A stretch of DNA of 64,000 nucleotides from Leishmania mexicana MHOM/GT/2001/U1103. Its lineage: Eukaryota > Euglenozoa > Kinetoplastea > Trypanosomatida > Trypanosomatidae. The translations under genes were made by a program, and so were the position numbers. Under the pieces are notes generated by a model. That model was not told the DNA's origin and did no database searches. It worked only from the letters and a program-made list of their open reading frames with translations. Where the stretch lies: the NCBI RefSeq assembly GCF_000234665.1, contig NC_018323.1, positions 591,047 to 655,046 of the forward strand, written 5' to 3'. Shown one piece after another: positions 41,118 to 52,612 of the stretch (positions are counted from its first letter, which is position 1; the number at the start of each line of letters is the position of its first letter).

Positions 41118-42302
41118 ATGAAGCGCACACACCATACCGATGCTGGGGTCTGCGAGAAGAGAAAGCTACGAACCTGTTCGACGCCCCTAATTGGCGACTG
41201 CATGCGCCAGCTGGCGGAGCAGCTGAGGGGCCGCGATGGTGTTGTCGCTGTGGACCCACTGGCGTGCGTCAATTTTCATGAGGAGGCTGCGGCGCGCACC
41301 GCACTAGAGGCTCTCTCGCTGCTCCTCTTGGATAAGCCCAGTGAGCAGCGCACGGATGGCATGTGTGCACATCGGCAAACGTGGTGTGGGATTGGCGTTT
41401 TGCGTGGCTGGGAGAGTGACGTAGCCTACAGCTGTGGAGAGGGCGGAAGCGTGCTATGGAACGTTGTCCCCGTCGCCCTCACCGTGGTGCCATGGCAGGT
41501 GGAGTTGCCACTGCGGCTGCAGGATCTCGTGCTTTGCCAAGGCCACGTTGCATCCATTGACCAGCTTGATTACGGAAGCAGTGATGTCGGCCCCGTCCCG
41601 GACACCTTCCTGACGCGTGAGGCGGTGGTCTTGCTTCGTGGGCTGCCACGTTGCCGCGTGCACGCGGTCTCCGGCCGCTTCCCTCTCTTTAGTCGGGTCG
41701 CACCTCCCTCTTTTTCGGCGGCGCCTCGAGGTGTCGCGACAACGGATGCGGCCTGGTCGTTGGTGCCTTCACGAGAGGTCTCTCCTGTGCGATGCACCGC
41801 GGCTGCGCAGCGGCACGCACGCCGACTGTTGCCCTTTTTGGTGCGTGGTTTGTCGTCTCTGATGGAGCCGTTTTCTCCGCGGAACGATAGGTCTGTGCCG
41901 GAGTGCTGGACTGTGGTTTCTTACCCAGATGGACTGCCGCGCGCAGAGGCAGGGCGTGAGGAGGCCGACGTTGTCCCTCGTGACATCAGTGGTTCCGCCG
42001 GCGCCGCCTCCGCACACGAAGCCAATGTGCACGAGTCTGATTGTTCCTGCGAGGCGGCACCGTTCTTCATTCTGCCGTCCCACCTGCTGTGCCGCTCGTT
42101 GCGCGTCGCGGTTGGCTGGCAGAAGATCTCGCCCTCCTCACGGCCATTGGCGTCGGAGGTGCTTCAGCGTCTCTGCTGCCTTGTGGATGGTGTTGCGCTC
42201 TGCACAGACCGAGGGGTCACACTCACATCCCGGACAGTCTGTAGTACCGGTCAGGAGACGCGTTCTGCCATCATGACAATTCAAAAGGCGTCCAGCATGT
42301 GA
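41118..42302 (+). CDS. Unrecognised protein, kinetoplastid-type orphan
   Basis: 394 aa. The frame has coding-like composition with high third-position GC. No domain is recognised. Residues about 28-55 form a basic/leucine-rich helical stretch; about 90-150 contain several W and G residues (WCGIGVLRGWE, VPWQVELPLRL). Later there are Cys/Ser-rich segments and many Arg. It lies between the ELMO and FtsH genes in the same direction. An HHpred-type search would be needed to suggest a fold. Confidence 0.6.
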   Translation: MKRTHHTDAGVCEKRKLRTCSTPLIGDCMRQLAEQLRGRDGVVAVDPLACVNFHEEAAARTALEALSLLLLDKPSEQRTDGMCAHRQTWCGIGVLRGWESDVAYSCGEGGSVLWNVVPVALTVVPWQVELPLRLQDLVLCQGHVASIDQLDYGSSDVGPVPDTFLTREAVVLLRGLPRCRVHAVSGRFPLFSRVAPPSFSAAPRGVATTDAAWSLVPSREVSPVRCTAAAQRHARRLLPFLVRGLSSLMEPFSPRNDRSVPECWTVVSYPDGLPRAEAGREEADVVPRDISGSAGAASAHEANVHESDCSCEAAPFFILPSHLLCRSLRVAVGWQKISPSSRPLASEVLQRLCCLVDGVALCTDRGVTLTSRTVCSTGQETRSAIMTIQKASSM

Positions 42303-43254
42303 GCTGCGACGCCATGGAAGCCCCTCCTCGCCGTTCTTCCGAGTTCCTGCGCCCACGTTCGCTTTCTGTGTATTCCCTTCGGCATCCCGCCTTTGATGTC
42401 TCTTGTCCCTCCGATGGTGCGTGTTGTGCCGCACATCACCCGCAGCCCGTCATCGAGGCAGTCTCCTGCTACATTTCTTTGCCACCCAGAACGAACAAGG
42501 AGGAATGCACGCCAATGGCACGAAGGGAGGGGGCGCCATCTTCTATCCAGCAGCGTGTGCCTCTCTCGCTTTCTCTTCCCTTGGAGTGGCGCCTGTTCAT
42601 ATGCCAGACGCATCGGATAGCGCGGGCGGTGGTGGTGGTGGAGAGAGTTTGAGGAGGTCCATGGGGGTCATGTGCCTTTTCACGTTCTTGGCTCCTCCAC
42701 TCCACTGTGCCTTGTGTGCACATCCCATTCGTTGCTTTCTTGCTGCTCCTCGCTTCCGCGGCTTTGCTTCGCCGTGGTAGCACGCCAGAGCCCTTCCCCC
42801 GGGACGACGCGCTTCTTCACTGTACATGTACCGCATTACCTGCTGCTTCTCTTGCACTTTTCTCCCTCGCACTCCATCTCGTTGTGTGACTGTTGTGTTG
42901 GGCGACACTGCCTCCTCTCCATACGGTGACACGCACGCAAACATCTTCGGCTTGACAAGCACTCCTCGATTCCCGATACCGTTGCAGCAGCGAGGCCGAT
43001 GCACCAGCAGAGCGGCCGCACCTCTTTTTCACAGCCCCTGATCTTTCTCCCGCGTCTTTTCATCTATTTCTGTTGCTATTAGCGAAGTCCTTCTCTTCAG
43101 CGTGCGTGCGCACGTTTTCGGACCGTCGCTGTCGCACGTACCAACTGTTGGGCTTCGCTCTCTCTGTCGCACGCAGTGCTAGGCGACTGCGCGGCTCAGC
43201 GGTGGCTGTGTTTCCCCGGGCTCATCTGCGTGATTTTCCTTCTCTCTCTAGACA
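42303..43254. other. Intergenic spacer
   Basis: No gene. T/C-rich stretch at about 43215-43250 ends in ctctag just before ATG 43255, a plausible splice acceptor, although the 5' UTR would then be only 3 bases; CT-rich sequence further upstream offers alternatives. Confidence 0.5.
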
Positions 43255-45051
43255 ATGGATCCTCTGCAAAGGGAGGCGTCCAGAAACAGCGAGGAGGGGG
43301 CGGCGGGGGGAAAGGGGTCCTCCTACTTCCGCGGCTTCTTTGACGCAGAGAAGCGCCGCAAGGTGGTCAACCATGACCCTACGGTAGGCCAGGCCATTGG
43401 CGGCGCCGTTGTAATGGCACTCCCGGTGGCGCTCATCATTGTTTTAGTGATGCGTCGACGCGCGCGCCTCGCCGCTCAGGCGGGATCCGGCGCCGCGCCG
43501 AAGGAGGGCGGCTTCTTCAGCGAGATGCAGAAAATGATGCGACAGACTGTTAATCCAATGGGTGAGAAGGATTTCAAGGTGTCGGTGAAGGACACGAAGT
43601 TCAGCGACGTCATTGGTATACCAGAGGCACTGGCAGAAGTACAGCAGTACGTCAACTTCCTGAAGATGCCGCAGGTTTTCACCCGGCTTGGCGGCCGCCT
43701 ACCGAAGGGTTGTATTCTCACAGGAGAGCCCGGCACCGGCAAGACGCTGCTCGCAAAGGCGGTGGCTGGTGAGGCGAATGTTCCCTTCTACAGCTGCAGT
43801 GGCTCTGACTTCATCGAGGTATACGCCGGCTCCGGACCAAAGCGAGTACGCGAGCTCTTCGCGGCAGCCAAGAAAGATGCCCCGTCTGTTATCTTCATCG
43901 ACGAGATCGACGCCGTCGGCTCGCGCAGCAGTGGGAACGGTGCGATGGGTCTCAGCAGCGAGGAGAATCGAACCATCAATCAACTGCTGGCCGAGTTGGA
44001 CGGGCTGCAATCAAACGAGGCGGTCGTCGTGTTTGCGGGTACGAACTTTGTGGACAGCCTAGACAAGGCACTGCTGCGCGAGGGCCGCTTTGACCGCAAG
44101 GTCGAGATCCCGATGCCGGACAGGCAGGCTCGCCAGGACCTCTTCCGCCACTATCTTAGCCGCATCGCCTGCGAGGATGCCATCTCGCTCTCGAAGAAAC
44201 TGGCCGAGCTGACTCCTGGCGTGTCACCAGCCACCATCGCAGCCATCGTCAACGAGGGTGCTCTCAGCGCCGCCATCAAGGACAAAGCCGCCGTCACCGC
44301 CGTGGACCTCCTCCCCGCGATCGACGACGTACTCATCGGCAAGAAGCACCGCAGTCGCATGAGCGACGATGCTGCGAGAAGGGTGGCACTACACGAGAGC
44401 GGCCACGCACTTGTGGCATGGCTGCTCCCGGAGCAGACAGACGTGGTCAAGATCTCCATCACGCCGCGCGGCCCCGCCGGAGGCTTCACCCAGCAGGTCG
44501 GCCGCGAGGTGTTGGACATGGCGACGGAGTTTTCGCTCTTCACGGACATTTGCGTCATGCTGGGTGGACGGCTGGCGGAGATGACGCAGCACGAGTCCCT
44601 CACCACCGGTGCTCAGGACGACTACCAGCGGGCGACTCAGACAGCTATCCGTGAGTTCCTGGCGTTTGGCATGTCTCGCCAGGTTGGTCTCCTCTCGTAC
44701 GAACCGCAGCGACTCACCGAGGGCCGCATGCACCAGAAGCACTCGGAGGCAGCGCATAAGATGGCGGAGGAGGAGGCGGCCCGGCTGGTCGCTGCCGCGT
44801 CTGATCACGTGAAGGTGCTCTTGCGGTCTCATGATGCAGTACTGCGGAAGCTAGCGGCTTCGCTCTTCGAGAGGAAGGAGCTGCTGCGCGAGGATATAGA
44901 GGCAATTGTGGGACCGCGCCCTGGAACCAGCTCGGCCGTGTCGGAGCAGACGCGTGCGGCGCTTCGCCGCTTCGTCGACGCGTCTGAAGCCGCAGCGCTG
45001 CAACGCCAGACTGCAAGAGAGGCGATGTGTGCCACCCTTTCTACTGCGTAA
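43255..45051 (+). CDS. FtsH-type mitochondrial AAA metalloprotease
   Basis: 598 aa. A single membrane span is predicted at about 45-66 ([20 protein letters not shown]) followed by basic residues. The AAA domain has Walker A GEPGTGKT at 157-164, Walker B with D216-E217 in [11 protein letters not shown], and the SRH ([13 protein letters not shown]). The zinc protease domain has H380-E381-S-G-H384. The later GAQDD region supplies the third zinc ligand. This is the M41 (FtsH/i-AAA/m-AAA) fold. With one membrane segment it most resembles Yme1-type i-AAA protease, facing the intermembrane space, but the clade cannot be fixed by eye. Role: quality control and processing of inner-membrane proteins. 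Confidence 0.9.
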   Translation: MDPLQREASRNSEEGAAGGKGSSYFRGFFDAEKRRKVVNHDPTVGQAIGGAVVMALPVALIIVLVMRRRARLAAQAGSGAAPKEGGFFSEMQKMMRQTVNPMGEKDFKVSVKDTKFSDVIGIPEALAEVQQYVNFLKMPQVFTRLGGRLPKGCILTGEPGTGKTLLAKAVAGEANVPFYSCSGSDFIEVYAGSGPKRVRELFAAAKKDAPSVIFIDEIDAVGSRSSGNGAMGLSSEENRTINQLLAELDGLQSNEAVVVFAGTNFVDSLDKALLREGRFDRKVEIPMPDRQARQDLFRHYLSRIACEDAISLSKKLAELTPGVSPATIAAIVNEGALSAAIKDKAAVTAVDLLPAIDDVLIGKKHRSRMSDDAARRVALHESGHALVAWLLPEQTDVVKISITPRGPAGGFTQQVGREVLDMATEFSLFTDICVMLGGRLAEMTQHESLTTGAQDDYQRATQTAIREFLAFGMSRQVGLLSYEPQRLTEGRMHQKHSEAAHKMAEEEAARLVAAASDHVKVLLRSHDAVLRKLAASLFERKELLREDIEAIVGPRPGTSSAVSEQTRAALRRFVDASEAAALQRQTAREAMCATLSTA

Positions 45052-45848
45052 GGTGGAGGGTGGGTGGGTGACACAGGCACACGCATGCACGTGCAACTCC
45101 TGGCTGCCTTTTGCTCATGGCCCCTTCTTTTCTCTCCGTATGTGTTGCTCTCTTTTCGGCGCTGATCAAGCAACGCTCACCCCTGTAACTCACGGAGGTG
45201 TGTTGACACCGGCGACTATGTCGGTCGCGTTGAGCTGTTGTTGAGCGACGCTTGCTAGTTTACAAAGAGAGACAGAGATCCGTTGCGGAATGCCCACATC
45301 CACATGAACATAGATGTGTTGACCCCGCATTTTGCCAGAGGGGGTGGAGATAATAGGCTTGGATCTGCATCTCAAGCACTCCTGAGACAGACTTGTGAGC
45401 ATCCCCGCTGCGTTGAGCACGTGAGGAGGTGTGCCTTATCCTGCATAGGACGGAGTAGCTGAGGGCCGTCACTGTCGCTTGTCCGTGCAGGTCAGTGCGA
45501 GGGCTCTTTCAGTCCCACTGCTGTGAATCGGTATCTGGGCAACCGCCTTGCCACGTTGACCCGCGCAACTCGCGCTGGTCAGCTCCTTATCTAGTGCTCT
45601 GCTCCTTGGTTTCGTGTTCGCACCCATCTGTGTACCAGCGCCTTGCTTTCCTCCCTCTCCTGCCTTCTCGATCCGCTTTCACACGCCGACATCCTAAAGC
45701 AGCGTAAGAACACAGTCAGATACGCGACACCTTTCCAGCCGCGTGCTCGTAGCCGTGGCTGTGTGGTTTTTCTTTCCCTTCATCGCCCCTCTCCGCTGTC
45801 CCTGTTCACCTGCTTCCGTCCCTCTCATTCGCCCTTGCCGTTGTAGCT
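45052..45848. other. Intergenic spacer
   Basis: No gene. A CT-rich tract (about 45760-45840) precedes the SRP19 start. Confidence 0.5.
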
Positions 45849-46349
45849 ATGCAGCAGCCACGCCCTGGGCCTACCCAGGCGGCGCCGCGCTCTTACGACA
45901 AGAAGGGGTACCAGACCATCTACCCTCAGTACCTCGATTCCTACCTGACACCCAGCGAAGGCCGGCGTCTCACCAAGTCGCAGGGCGTCGAGCACCCGAC
46001 GATGGAGGAGATCCTTAATGCACTTAGGGTTCTAGGCTACACGGATGTCATTGTAGACCCGGCCCGCTCATACCCGCGGAGTCAGAGCACCACCAAGTTT
46101 CCAATGGTGCCGCGCGGATGCATCAAGGTTGCCATCAAGACGCCGGTGGACGAGCACTACATCAAGAAGAGCGACTTTGACACACAGACGCGCAACGCTG
46201 TGGTGAGCAACATCGACACCAAGCAAGAGCTCCTCCGTCGTGTCGCCGCGCTCATCAAGGAAAAGATGCCAAACCGACCGCAGCTGACGACCGTGGAGGA
46301 CATCATCACTGCGTATAATCCCACACCGCAGCCGAAAAGCAAGAAGTAG
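45849..46349 (+). CDS. SRP19: Signal recognition particle subunit SRP19
   Basis: 166 aa. The SRP19 fold is clear: YQTIYPQYLDSYLTPSEGRR near the start, then EHPTMEEILNALRVLGYTD and DPARSYPR. The C-terminal tail is Lys-rich (KSKK). SRP19 binds helices 6 and 8 of the SRP RNA and allows SRP54 to assemble, for co-translational targeting to the ER. Trypanosomatid SRP uses an unusual RNA pair, 7SL plus a tRNA-like RNA. Complete. Confidence 0.9.
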   Translation: MQQPRPGPTQAAPRSYDKKGYQTIYPQYLDSYLTPSEGRRLTKSQGVEHPTMEEILNALRVLGYTDVIVDPARSYPRSQSTTKFPMVPRGCIKVAIKTPVDEHYIKKSDFDTQTRNAVVSNIDTKQELLRRVAALIKEKMPNRPQLTTVEDIITAYNPTPQPKSKK

Positions 46350-47136
46350 GGGATGGACCCGCTAGACGGGTGGTGGTGGTGGTGGGGCATACGGAACCGC
46401 ATATGCCTGCAACTGGCACGCAGCATGAGCTCTCTCTCTCGTTCTTTCTCTGTACGTCTGCGTGTGTGCCGGTGCGAAGATGTGCTTCCATCTGAGTAAC
46501 GAAGCTGTCGACGTTGTCGCTGGACGACGGTCAAAGTCGAACGAAGCGGTGAAGCTGGAAAAAGAAAGGTGAATGCACCTCGAACGCGCGAACTCGTGAG
46601 TGGCGACTGGGCACCTCAGCGGGGGGGGGGCGTCACGCCTTTTCCTCTCAAACCTCGCTTTGCAGGAGGGAAGGTGGAGGAGGACGACAAGGGCAAACGC
46701 CGATGTGTCGAGGCCCACCTGTGCAGCCTTGCGCCCTGGCTCGAGTGAGCAGATGTGTGGGAGGCAGCGCGTGCGGCTCACTTCTTGTGTTGTCCTCGAC
46801 ACGACTAGCACACCTGCGCTAGAAGACTACGCCGGCGGTTGGGTTTTCCCACCTCCTCTCTTCACGCCTCTCACCTGACTCCGTCGCTTTTTTCTGCTCT
46901 CTTCCTCTCCCTACCTCGTTGCTCGTCACTCTCGCCTTCTCTTTCTGCTCGTGCCTCTTGTTGTTTTCATACGTTCGCATGTAGGGTCGACAGCAAGCGC
47001 GAGGCGCGGCTGACCTCGGTCTTCAGCCGGCCTTCACGAGCGTTTCATTCTCAACAGAATTCACCGCCACCTCGCGCTCAACTGTAGCGCTTTAGTCCTC
47101 GCACAGCCACCTCGATGTGCACGTGCGCCGAGACGG
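46350..47136. other. Intergenic spacer
   Basis: No gene. CT-rich tract at about 46870-46965 is a candidate splice signal for the downstream kinase. Confidence 0.5.
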
Positions 47137-48069
47137 ATGAGTGGCTTTCCTTTGTTCTCATTAGAAGACACCTGCGACATCGAGGACAGGCAGCACGGGG
47201 GGGCTGTGACGCTCTCCACTGCAGGCGGTGAGATGAGCGCACGTCGCAGTCGACTCCGCCGCGTTCGGTGGCTGCCGCACCAGCGCATCGTGGTGCTCAA
47301 AGAGGTCGATTTGTGGGCCGAGGACTGCGTAACAGAGGATGTGGACGTCGTTGCGGAGAGGCTTTGGCGGATGCGCGTAGATGCGAGCCGCAACGGCAGA
47401 GCACAGTACTTGGCCGAGTACCTGGCCCTCCATGTCGACTCCTCGCGCCACTATCAGTGGCTCCTCAAAAGCTACGGCCCTTCGCTTCGGGACGTGTTGC
47501 TCACTCCCTCCCTGACTTCCTTCACAGAGGAGCGCTGCAAAGGCGTGCTGCGCTGTGTCCTCCTGGCGCTCGATCAGCTGCACCGAGTGTCCATGTACGT
47601 GCACGCCGACGTTAGCCTCGGCAATGTCTTGACTTCACCGACGAGCTGTGACGACGTTGTGTTGGGGGACTTGGAGAGCGTGAGCCCGATCGGTGCGGTG
47701 CCTAGTGCGTGTCTTGGGTCATACCTCTTCATGGCGCCGGAGAGACTGGTGGACGGCGCACTGCCCCTCGCCCCGCACGACGACATTTGGGCGTTCGGCG
47801 TCGTTTGCTACAACCTGCTAACCTGGGAAGTGACGCATCCATGGTGCGTTCTAGGGACGAAGTCCGATCACTCAGAGAACTACTGGGCCTTCTTGGACCT
47901 CATGTCGAAGGCGAAGGACGTGCCGCCGTGCCAGCTTCTGTTGCAGTCGCCCCTGTCACGGTGCTCCAAAGAGGCGCTGGCGTTTGTTGCGTTATGTTTG
48001 AGTTGGGACCCGGCATGTCGCCCTTCTGCTGCGGAGCTGCTACAGCACAGCTGGCTGCTTTCCCCATGA
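47137..48069 (+). CDS. Divergent kinase-fold protein with altered HRD and DFG motifs
   Basis: 310 aa. A kinase fold is evident from VVLKEVDL (K55), the catalytic-loop equivalent HADVSLGN with D158 and N163, GSYLFMAPERL (activation loop/APE), DIWAFGVVCYNLLT, and a final DPACRPSAAELLQHSWL. The HRD Arg is missing, DFG reads D178-L-E, and no glycine loop is seen. The acidic and metal-binding aspartates are kept, so activity is possible but substrate control must differ; it may be a pseudokinase. An out-of-frame ATG at 47115 precedes the start. It is shorter than a normal kinase with flanks. Confidence 0.75.
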   Translation: MSGFPLFSLEDTCDIEDRQHGGAVTLSTAGGEMSARRSRLRRVRWLPHQRIVVLKEVDLWAEDCVTEDVDVVAERLWRMRVDASRNGRAQYLAEYLALHVDSSRHYQWLLKSYGPSLRDVLLTPSLTSFTEERCKGVLRCVLLALDQLHRVSMYVHADVSLGNVLTSPTSCDDVVLGDLESVSPIGAVPSACLGSYLFMAPERLVDGALPLAPHDDIWAFGVVCYNLLTWEVTHPWCVLGTKSDHSENYWAFLDLMSKAKDVPPCQLLLQSPLSRCSKEALAFVALCLSWDPACRPSAAELLQHSWLLSP

Positions 48070-48539
48070 AGGTCGTGGCGCACGTGTGAATCCGCTAGTG
48101 TGAGTGACTTTACACGAATTACATGGAGGGCGACGAAAACGAAAGATGTGTGAGGGCATTCGATTTTGGGCCCAAACTTTCCCATGTTTCTCTTTGGCGC
48201 CGGCTGGCGCCTGAGCGGCGCTTCACGTCCCACGTTCACTACAGTGAGAAACTTGTGCGCCACCTTTCACCATGCCTTGTCTCGTGGGATGCGGTCTCTC
48301 TGCGTACGCCTCTTGTGACGCCGCTACCACCGTGTACTTGGGCATCGATGTGCGCACGGATTAATGCGCTGTGCTTTGTTTCATCTGTTTAGCTGCTCCC
48401 CCTACCGTCTTCCTCTCTTATCTCTGCCCTGTGGGCTTCCCTCGGCGTTGGTCGTGGCCCCACGCACGCCTGACGCCCTCAACGCGTCGGCTTCAGGGAG
48501 TGCGCGTGCATCTGTTCCGAGTCCGAAACACGAGAGCGA
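48070..48539. other. Intergenic spacer
   Basis: No gene; 470 bp containing CT-rich sequence at about 48380-48430. Confidence 0.5.
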
Positions 48540-49466
48540 ATGCACCGAATCGTCAAGGTCAACGTCGGGGGCCGTTACTTCCAGACGCGGCTCTCCACGC
48601 TGCTCCGCTTCCCCGACACAGCGTTTGCCAAGATGTTCGCGGGACTGGCATCGGCGAGCGCCTTACCGTCCACTCCATCGCCGCCGCCGCAGCCCACAGA
48701 GAGCGAGGATGTGTTTGTGGATGCTAACCCCGACGTCTTTGAGAAGGTTCTGGGGTTTCTGCGCACCAACCGCATCCAGCTGCCTTTGAATGACGAGGGT
48801 CTGCGTGCGGAGCTCGTCCACCATCTCAATTCCTGGGACCTCATGCCGCATGCCTTCCCTGCGTCTGCTGCAGACGGTGCCGTGGAAGGGGAGGAGGCTC
48901 ATCTCATCGAACTCCCCGACGTGTGCGTGGTGCAGCTGTGCGACCACATGCAGCACGACCAAGGTGTGAAGCGCCACGCCATGACTATCACCTACGGCGC
49001 CGACGGCTTTCAGCTCCGAAAACTCACGCAGATGATCCGCCGAGACCTGAATCAGCAGCTCTCTTCCACTTACTGGCAGTGCTACCAAACCAACGAGCGG
49101 GCGGCCTTCTTTGCGACCACCAAGGTGGCCAACGGCGCCGCGGACATCCTCACCACCTCCATCACGCAGCAAGTTGTCCAGCACACGGAGAGACTCGGCT
49201 ACCACTTGGCCACCTCATATGTGACTCTGAGCCCCGATGTTGTGCACACGAGCGTGCGCATGCTCATCCACAACTTTATCTTTCGACGGGTGCGACTCCC
49301 TGCCTTGGAGCCTGCAGATGAAGCGTCGCTGCTGGGCGATGAGGGGGAGGAGGTGGAGACGTACCAGAACTTTGAGTCGCGCCCTGTGGGCCCGCAAAAG
49401 GTGCAGTGGGCAGACTCGCCATCGAGGCCGCCGGCACAGGACATCTCCACTGACCTTTGGAAGTAA
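48540..49466 (+). CDS. BTB/POZ (T1-type) domain protein
   Basis: 308 aa. The N-terminus is a T1/KCTD-like BTB domain (about 1-95): VKVNVGGRYFQTRLSTLLRFP, FVDANPDVFEKVLGFLRT, and ELVHHLNSWDL, with a Pro/Ser-rich insertion between the first strands and the DANPDVF region. The rest (about 110-308) has no recognised domain. KCTD-type proteins form oligomers and often act as cullin-3 adaptors; trypanosomatid function is unknown. No channel segment follows, so it is not a potassium channel. Confidence 0.85.
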   Translation: MHRIVKVNVGGRYFQTRLSTLLRFPDTAFAKMFAGLASASALPSTPSPPPQPTESEDVFVDANPDVFEKVLGFLRTNRIQLPLNDEGLRAELVHHLNSWDLMPHAFPASAADGAVEGEEAHLIELPDVCVVQLCDHMQHDQGVKRHAMTITYGADGFQLRKLTQMIRRDLNQQLSSTYWQCYQTNERAAFFATTKVANGAADILTTSITQQVVQHTERLGYHLATSYVTLSPDVVHTSVRMLIHNFIFRRVRLPALEPADEASLLGDEGEEVETYQNFESRPVGPQKVQWADSPSRPPAQDISTDLWK

Positions 49467-50009
49467 CGTACGTCCTGGTGTGGATGCACTCGTGGGCGTG
49501 CCCGCGCGCACCGTCACCTAAGCAGCTCCTTCACAGTTGATGCACACTTGTGTGGCTTCATAAACCAGAAGGCAAGATGAAGTGAGAGGCGCCTTGTAGC
49601 CCTGCGCTAGTGAGGCTGCGCCGGCGAGTGCGTCAGCTGATAGCTACGCATCACCTGCGGCTCGGCGTGCGACCCCCGCCCTCCTCCCCCCTATCGCCCA
49701 GTTTAGGTGTACACATGCTCTGTGATGTTTCGATCCCCTCTACCTCGTCCATATCTCTCCGCCCTGTCTGTCGCACGCTCATCGAAAGAAGCACAGCCAC
49801 TCATCCCACACCCACACGCCACACTCATCATCCTCTCTTCAACCCACTCAATCCTCTTCCGTTTGCTGCACTGACACGCACGCTATTGCGGCTACCCGTG
49901 CCAACGTCGGTGAGAGAACAGCGAAAGAGGGCGCAAGCGTGCGCATACATTGGTCCGTTCTATTTTTGGTGCTCCCCCGCTCTGCACGTTTGTTCACGAG
50001 CGCGTCAGC
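49467..50009. other. Intergenic spacer
   Basis: No gene. Pyrimidine-rich, including about 49680-49760 and 49830-49870; probable UTR and splice signals for ATG8. Confidence 0.5.
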
Positions 50010-50387
50010 ATGTCTTCCAGAGTAGCTGGGTCGTACAAGAAGGCGCACACGCTGGAGGCGCGCCTGCGCGATGCGGAAAAAGTCCGTGAGCGTGCCCCCG
50101 ATCGCATTCTCGTGATTTGCGAGAAGGCGGAAAACTCACCCGTTCCTGATCTGGACAAGAGCAAGTTCTTGGTACCGCCGGACGCGACTGTTGGCGGCTT
50201 TCTCGTGAGCATCCGTCGTCGCATCACCATGGAGGCCGAGAAGGCGCTCTTTCTCTTTGTGGGTGACAGCGTTCCGGCAAACAGCACTCTCATGAGCGAC
50301 CTCTTCAATCGCTATAAGGATGAGGACGGGTTCTTGTACGTCACGTACTCTGGCGAGAACACGTACGGCTGGCGGGGTCTGCACTAG
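50010..50387 (+). CDS. ATG8: Ubiquitin-like autophagy protein ATG8
   Basis: 125 aa from ATG 50010. ATG8 fold: KAHTLEARLRDAEKVRERAPDRI, then DKSKFLVPPDATVGGFL, RRRITMEAEKALFLFV and GFLYVTYSGENTYG. Gly120 is the site of lipidation to phosphatidylethanolamine, after ATG4 removes the five-residue tail (WRGLH). Decorates autophagosomes; in Leishmania needed during differentiation. Leishmania also have many ATG8-like paralogues on other chromosomes; this is the canonical type. The frame is open 20 codons upstream to 49950; conservation starts at 50010. Confidence 0.93.
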   Translation: MSSRVAGSYKKAHTLEARLRDAEKVRERAPDRILVICEKAENSPVPDLDKSKFLVPPDATVGGFLVSIRRRITMEAEKALFLFVGDSVPANSTLMSDLFNRYKDEDGFLYVTYSGENTYGWRGLH

Positions 50388-52612
50388 AGGTCGCGATTGT
50401 GCGGCGCACACCCCCACCCCAAGTTCCTCGCGAGACATGTTTGTTGCTGCAGATGTGTGCGCGTTCACGAGTGTATCTGCCGTTGCCCGTAAAGGCTGAG
50501 ACCCGTTGTTGCCGCTGTTCCTCTCGCTTTGGTTCCCTTTCCGCGCGCGCGTTCTCTCTCCACCAACACCCCCACCTCCAGTGTGGCGTGAGTTTCTGCT
50601 TTCGTTTTTTTCCTTCGCTTTCTCACGTTTGAAGTATCCCACACCTCCGTCAGAGACGAACAACGCACGACACACACCACCACACATCACACCACATACA
50701 CACGCCGATGTCTCTCACTCACTCTCTCTCTTCCTGCTCGCTGCTTGTTTTGTTTGCCCACTTCTCTTGTTTCGCTCTTTGTGTATGGGCTTTGCTTTCT
50801 TTTTTCTCTTTCCTCTCTTCTTCATCTCTGTATCTGTGCGTTGCGCGTATGATGACAGCATCTGTGCGTGCGTGTCTGTACGAATGCCTCCTTTGTCAAG
50901 GTATCCAGGTCGAATGGGGGGGGAACTACATCGACTCTTCCGCTGTAGCGGGGTATTATGGACGTGAGTGTGTGCCCTCTTGCATTATTGCGGCGACTTG
51001 TTTTTCTGCGTAGATGTTTGCGGCCAAGGCGACCTTTGAGAAATAGAGAGTGATGACGAATCCGAGCACAGACTCGCGCACACCCAGAGGGCCACGCGTT
51101 AATCGGCGCCGGCAGCATTACCGCCCCAACGGTGGGAAAGCCGGTGACTCCGTAAGAGGGACAAGAGAGGGAGTAGAGCTGAATAAGGTGAGTGCAAACC
51201 CTGCGACCCGATCGTATCCCATCGCTGAGTGTCTCGCACGTCTCCTCAACCTTTTTTTCTCTCGCTCTCTCTGCGTCGGTGCGTGTGCGTGTCTGGGCAT
51301 CCCTCGCTCTCTCTGCGTCGATAACGTTCTTTGGCTTTGTCCGCCACTTCGTCCCTCTCGCCGTGTGCCCATCGGCACACCTTATCATGTCTCTCTCCCT
51401 CGTTCGCTTGCCATCTTTGCCTTTTTCTGTGCTACCATGTTTCTTCTGTTTCACTGCGTGTGCCTGTGGAGTGATTCTGAGGTGAACGAAATCACGTAAG
51501 AAACGAAACGATGAGCTGCATCTGTGCTTGTGGAGGAGGAGGAGAGGATGACGGGGGGACCGGTAACCTCTGCTTACACCCTCTCTGGAGCCGTAGTGCG
51601 TGGCGTTGTGGACTGCGGCCACCGCTGCCGCCGACGCCGCCTTTCTGCTTTCCGTGTAGGATTGGGGTGCATCCTCTGTTGAGGCGGCACAAAACGCTCC
51701 ATTACCTTGGAAACGACTCCTAAATGGTGCAGAGAAGGGCAAAAAGCGGAGGGGGGGGGTCATACCCTGACGTGCAGGGCAGACGGCCTCTCATGTACCT
51801 TAAGAGGCTCTTCTTTCTTCATCATCTCCGTCCTTGTCGAGGTGGCACCCCAGCTGACGCTCTTTCTCCTTTCCCTCTCCTCTCTCGTTCTCTGCCCGAT
51901 CCGTTCAGTCGCGGTGCGTGTTCGCGTCCACGACACTCTCTCACCATCGCCGCCGCCGCCTCTCTACCTTTGTGCCTCTTCTTGCCTCACTTCACTCCTT
52001 TCACCCCCCGATTCAGCCACACACACACACACACACAACGACTTGAATAGGCGACTGACGCCTTTTTTTGTCTCTAGAACGTGGTGTGCGGCCTGCGCTG
52101 ACTACGCTGATGGAAGGGGCCGTTTCAGCAGGCGTCTGTTCCTCGAGGTGACAACTCGTTGCCTCCTTGGTGGCCGCGCTGGCTGGCTTCTGGCGGTCTG
52201 TCCCTTTGTGCTGGATTTTGGCTCTTTGCGAAGCCTGCACAGCAAACGTGAGTCCTGTTGGAGGCAGCACGCATGGACATTATCAGGTGATTTTCCCTCC
52301 TCTCTTGTACCACTAGCAGTGCTCTTTCGGTATCTCCGCGGCTCACACGGATCTCGTCGCACTCGTGAGGATGCGCCGCCTCTTCAATTTGGAGAGGTTT
52401 CACCACCATCCTCTTCAGACGATAATGTGGGCCTGTGTGTGTATGTGCCTTACAGCCGTTGTATCGACGGTGTGGTGCGTGCTGGAAGTGCGCTCTCGCT
52501 ATCGCCCTCTGAGAGGAAACTACGATGCGATCACTGAGACTTCACACGGGGTCGTGGCATCTCGGCAGCCATTCGACGGTAAGGCGCGACACAGCGCTGA
52601 ATCTTTGGCAGT
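50388..52612. other. Long spacer after ATG8
   Basis: 2.2 kb. An open frame at 51707-52537 is in the same frame as the broken gene that follows, but runs through CT-rich UTR-like sequence and has no recognised domain; only its last ~60 codons look coding-like, so the broken gene may begin near 52350. CT-rich stretches occur at about 50730-50830, 51240-51280 and 51820-51900. A CA microsatellite is at about 52018-52038. Confidence 0.45.

Noticed and set aside
51707..52537. A 276-codon ORF between ATG8 and the first pseudogene
   Set aside because: Most of it is CT-rich spacer; only its tail looks coding and may belong to the broken gene at 52613.
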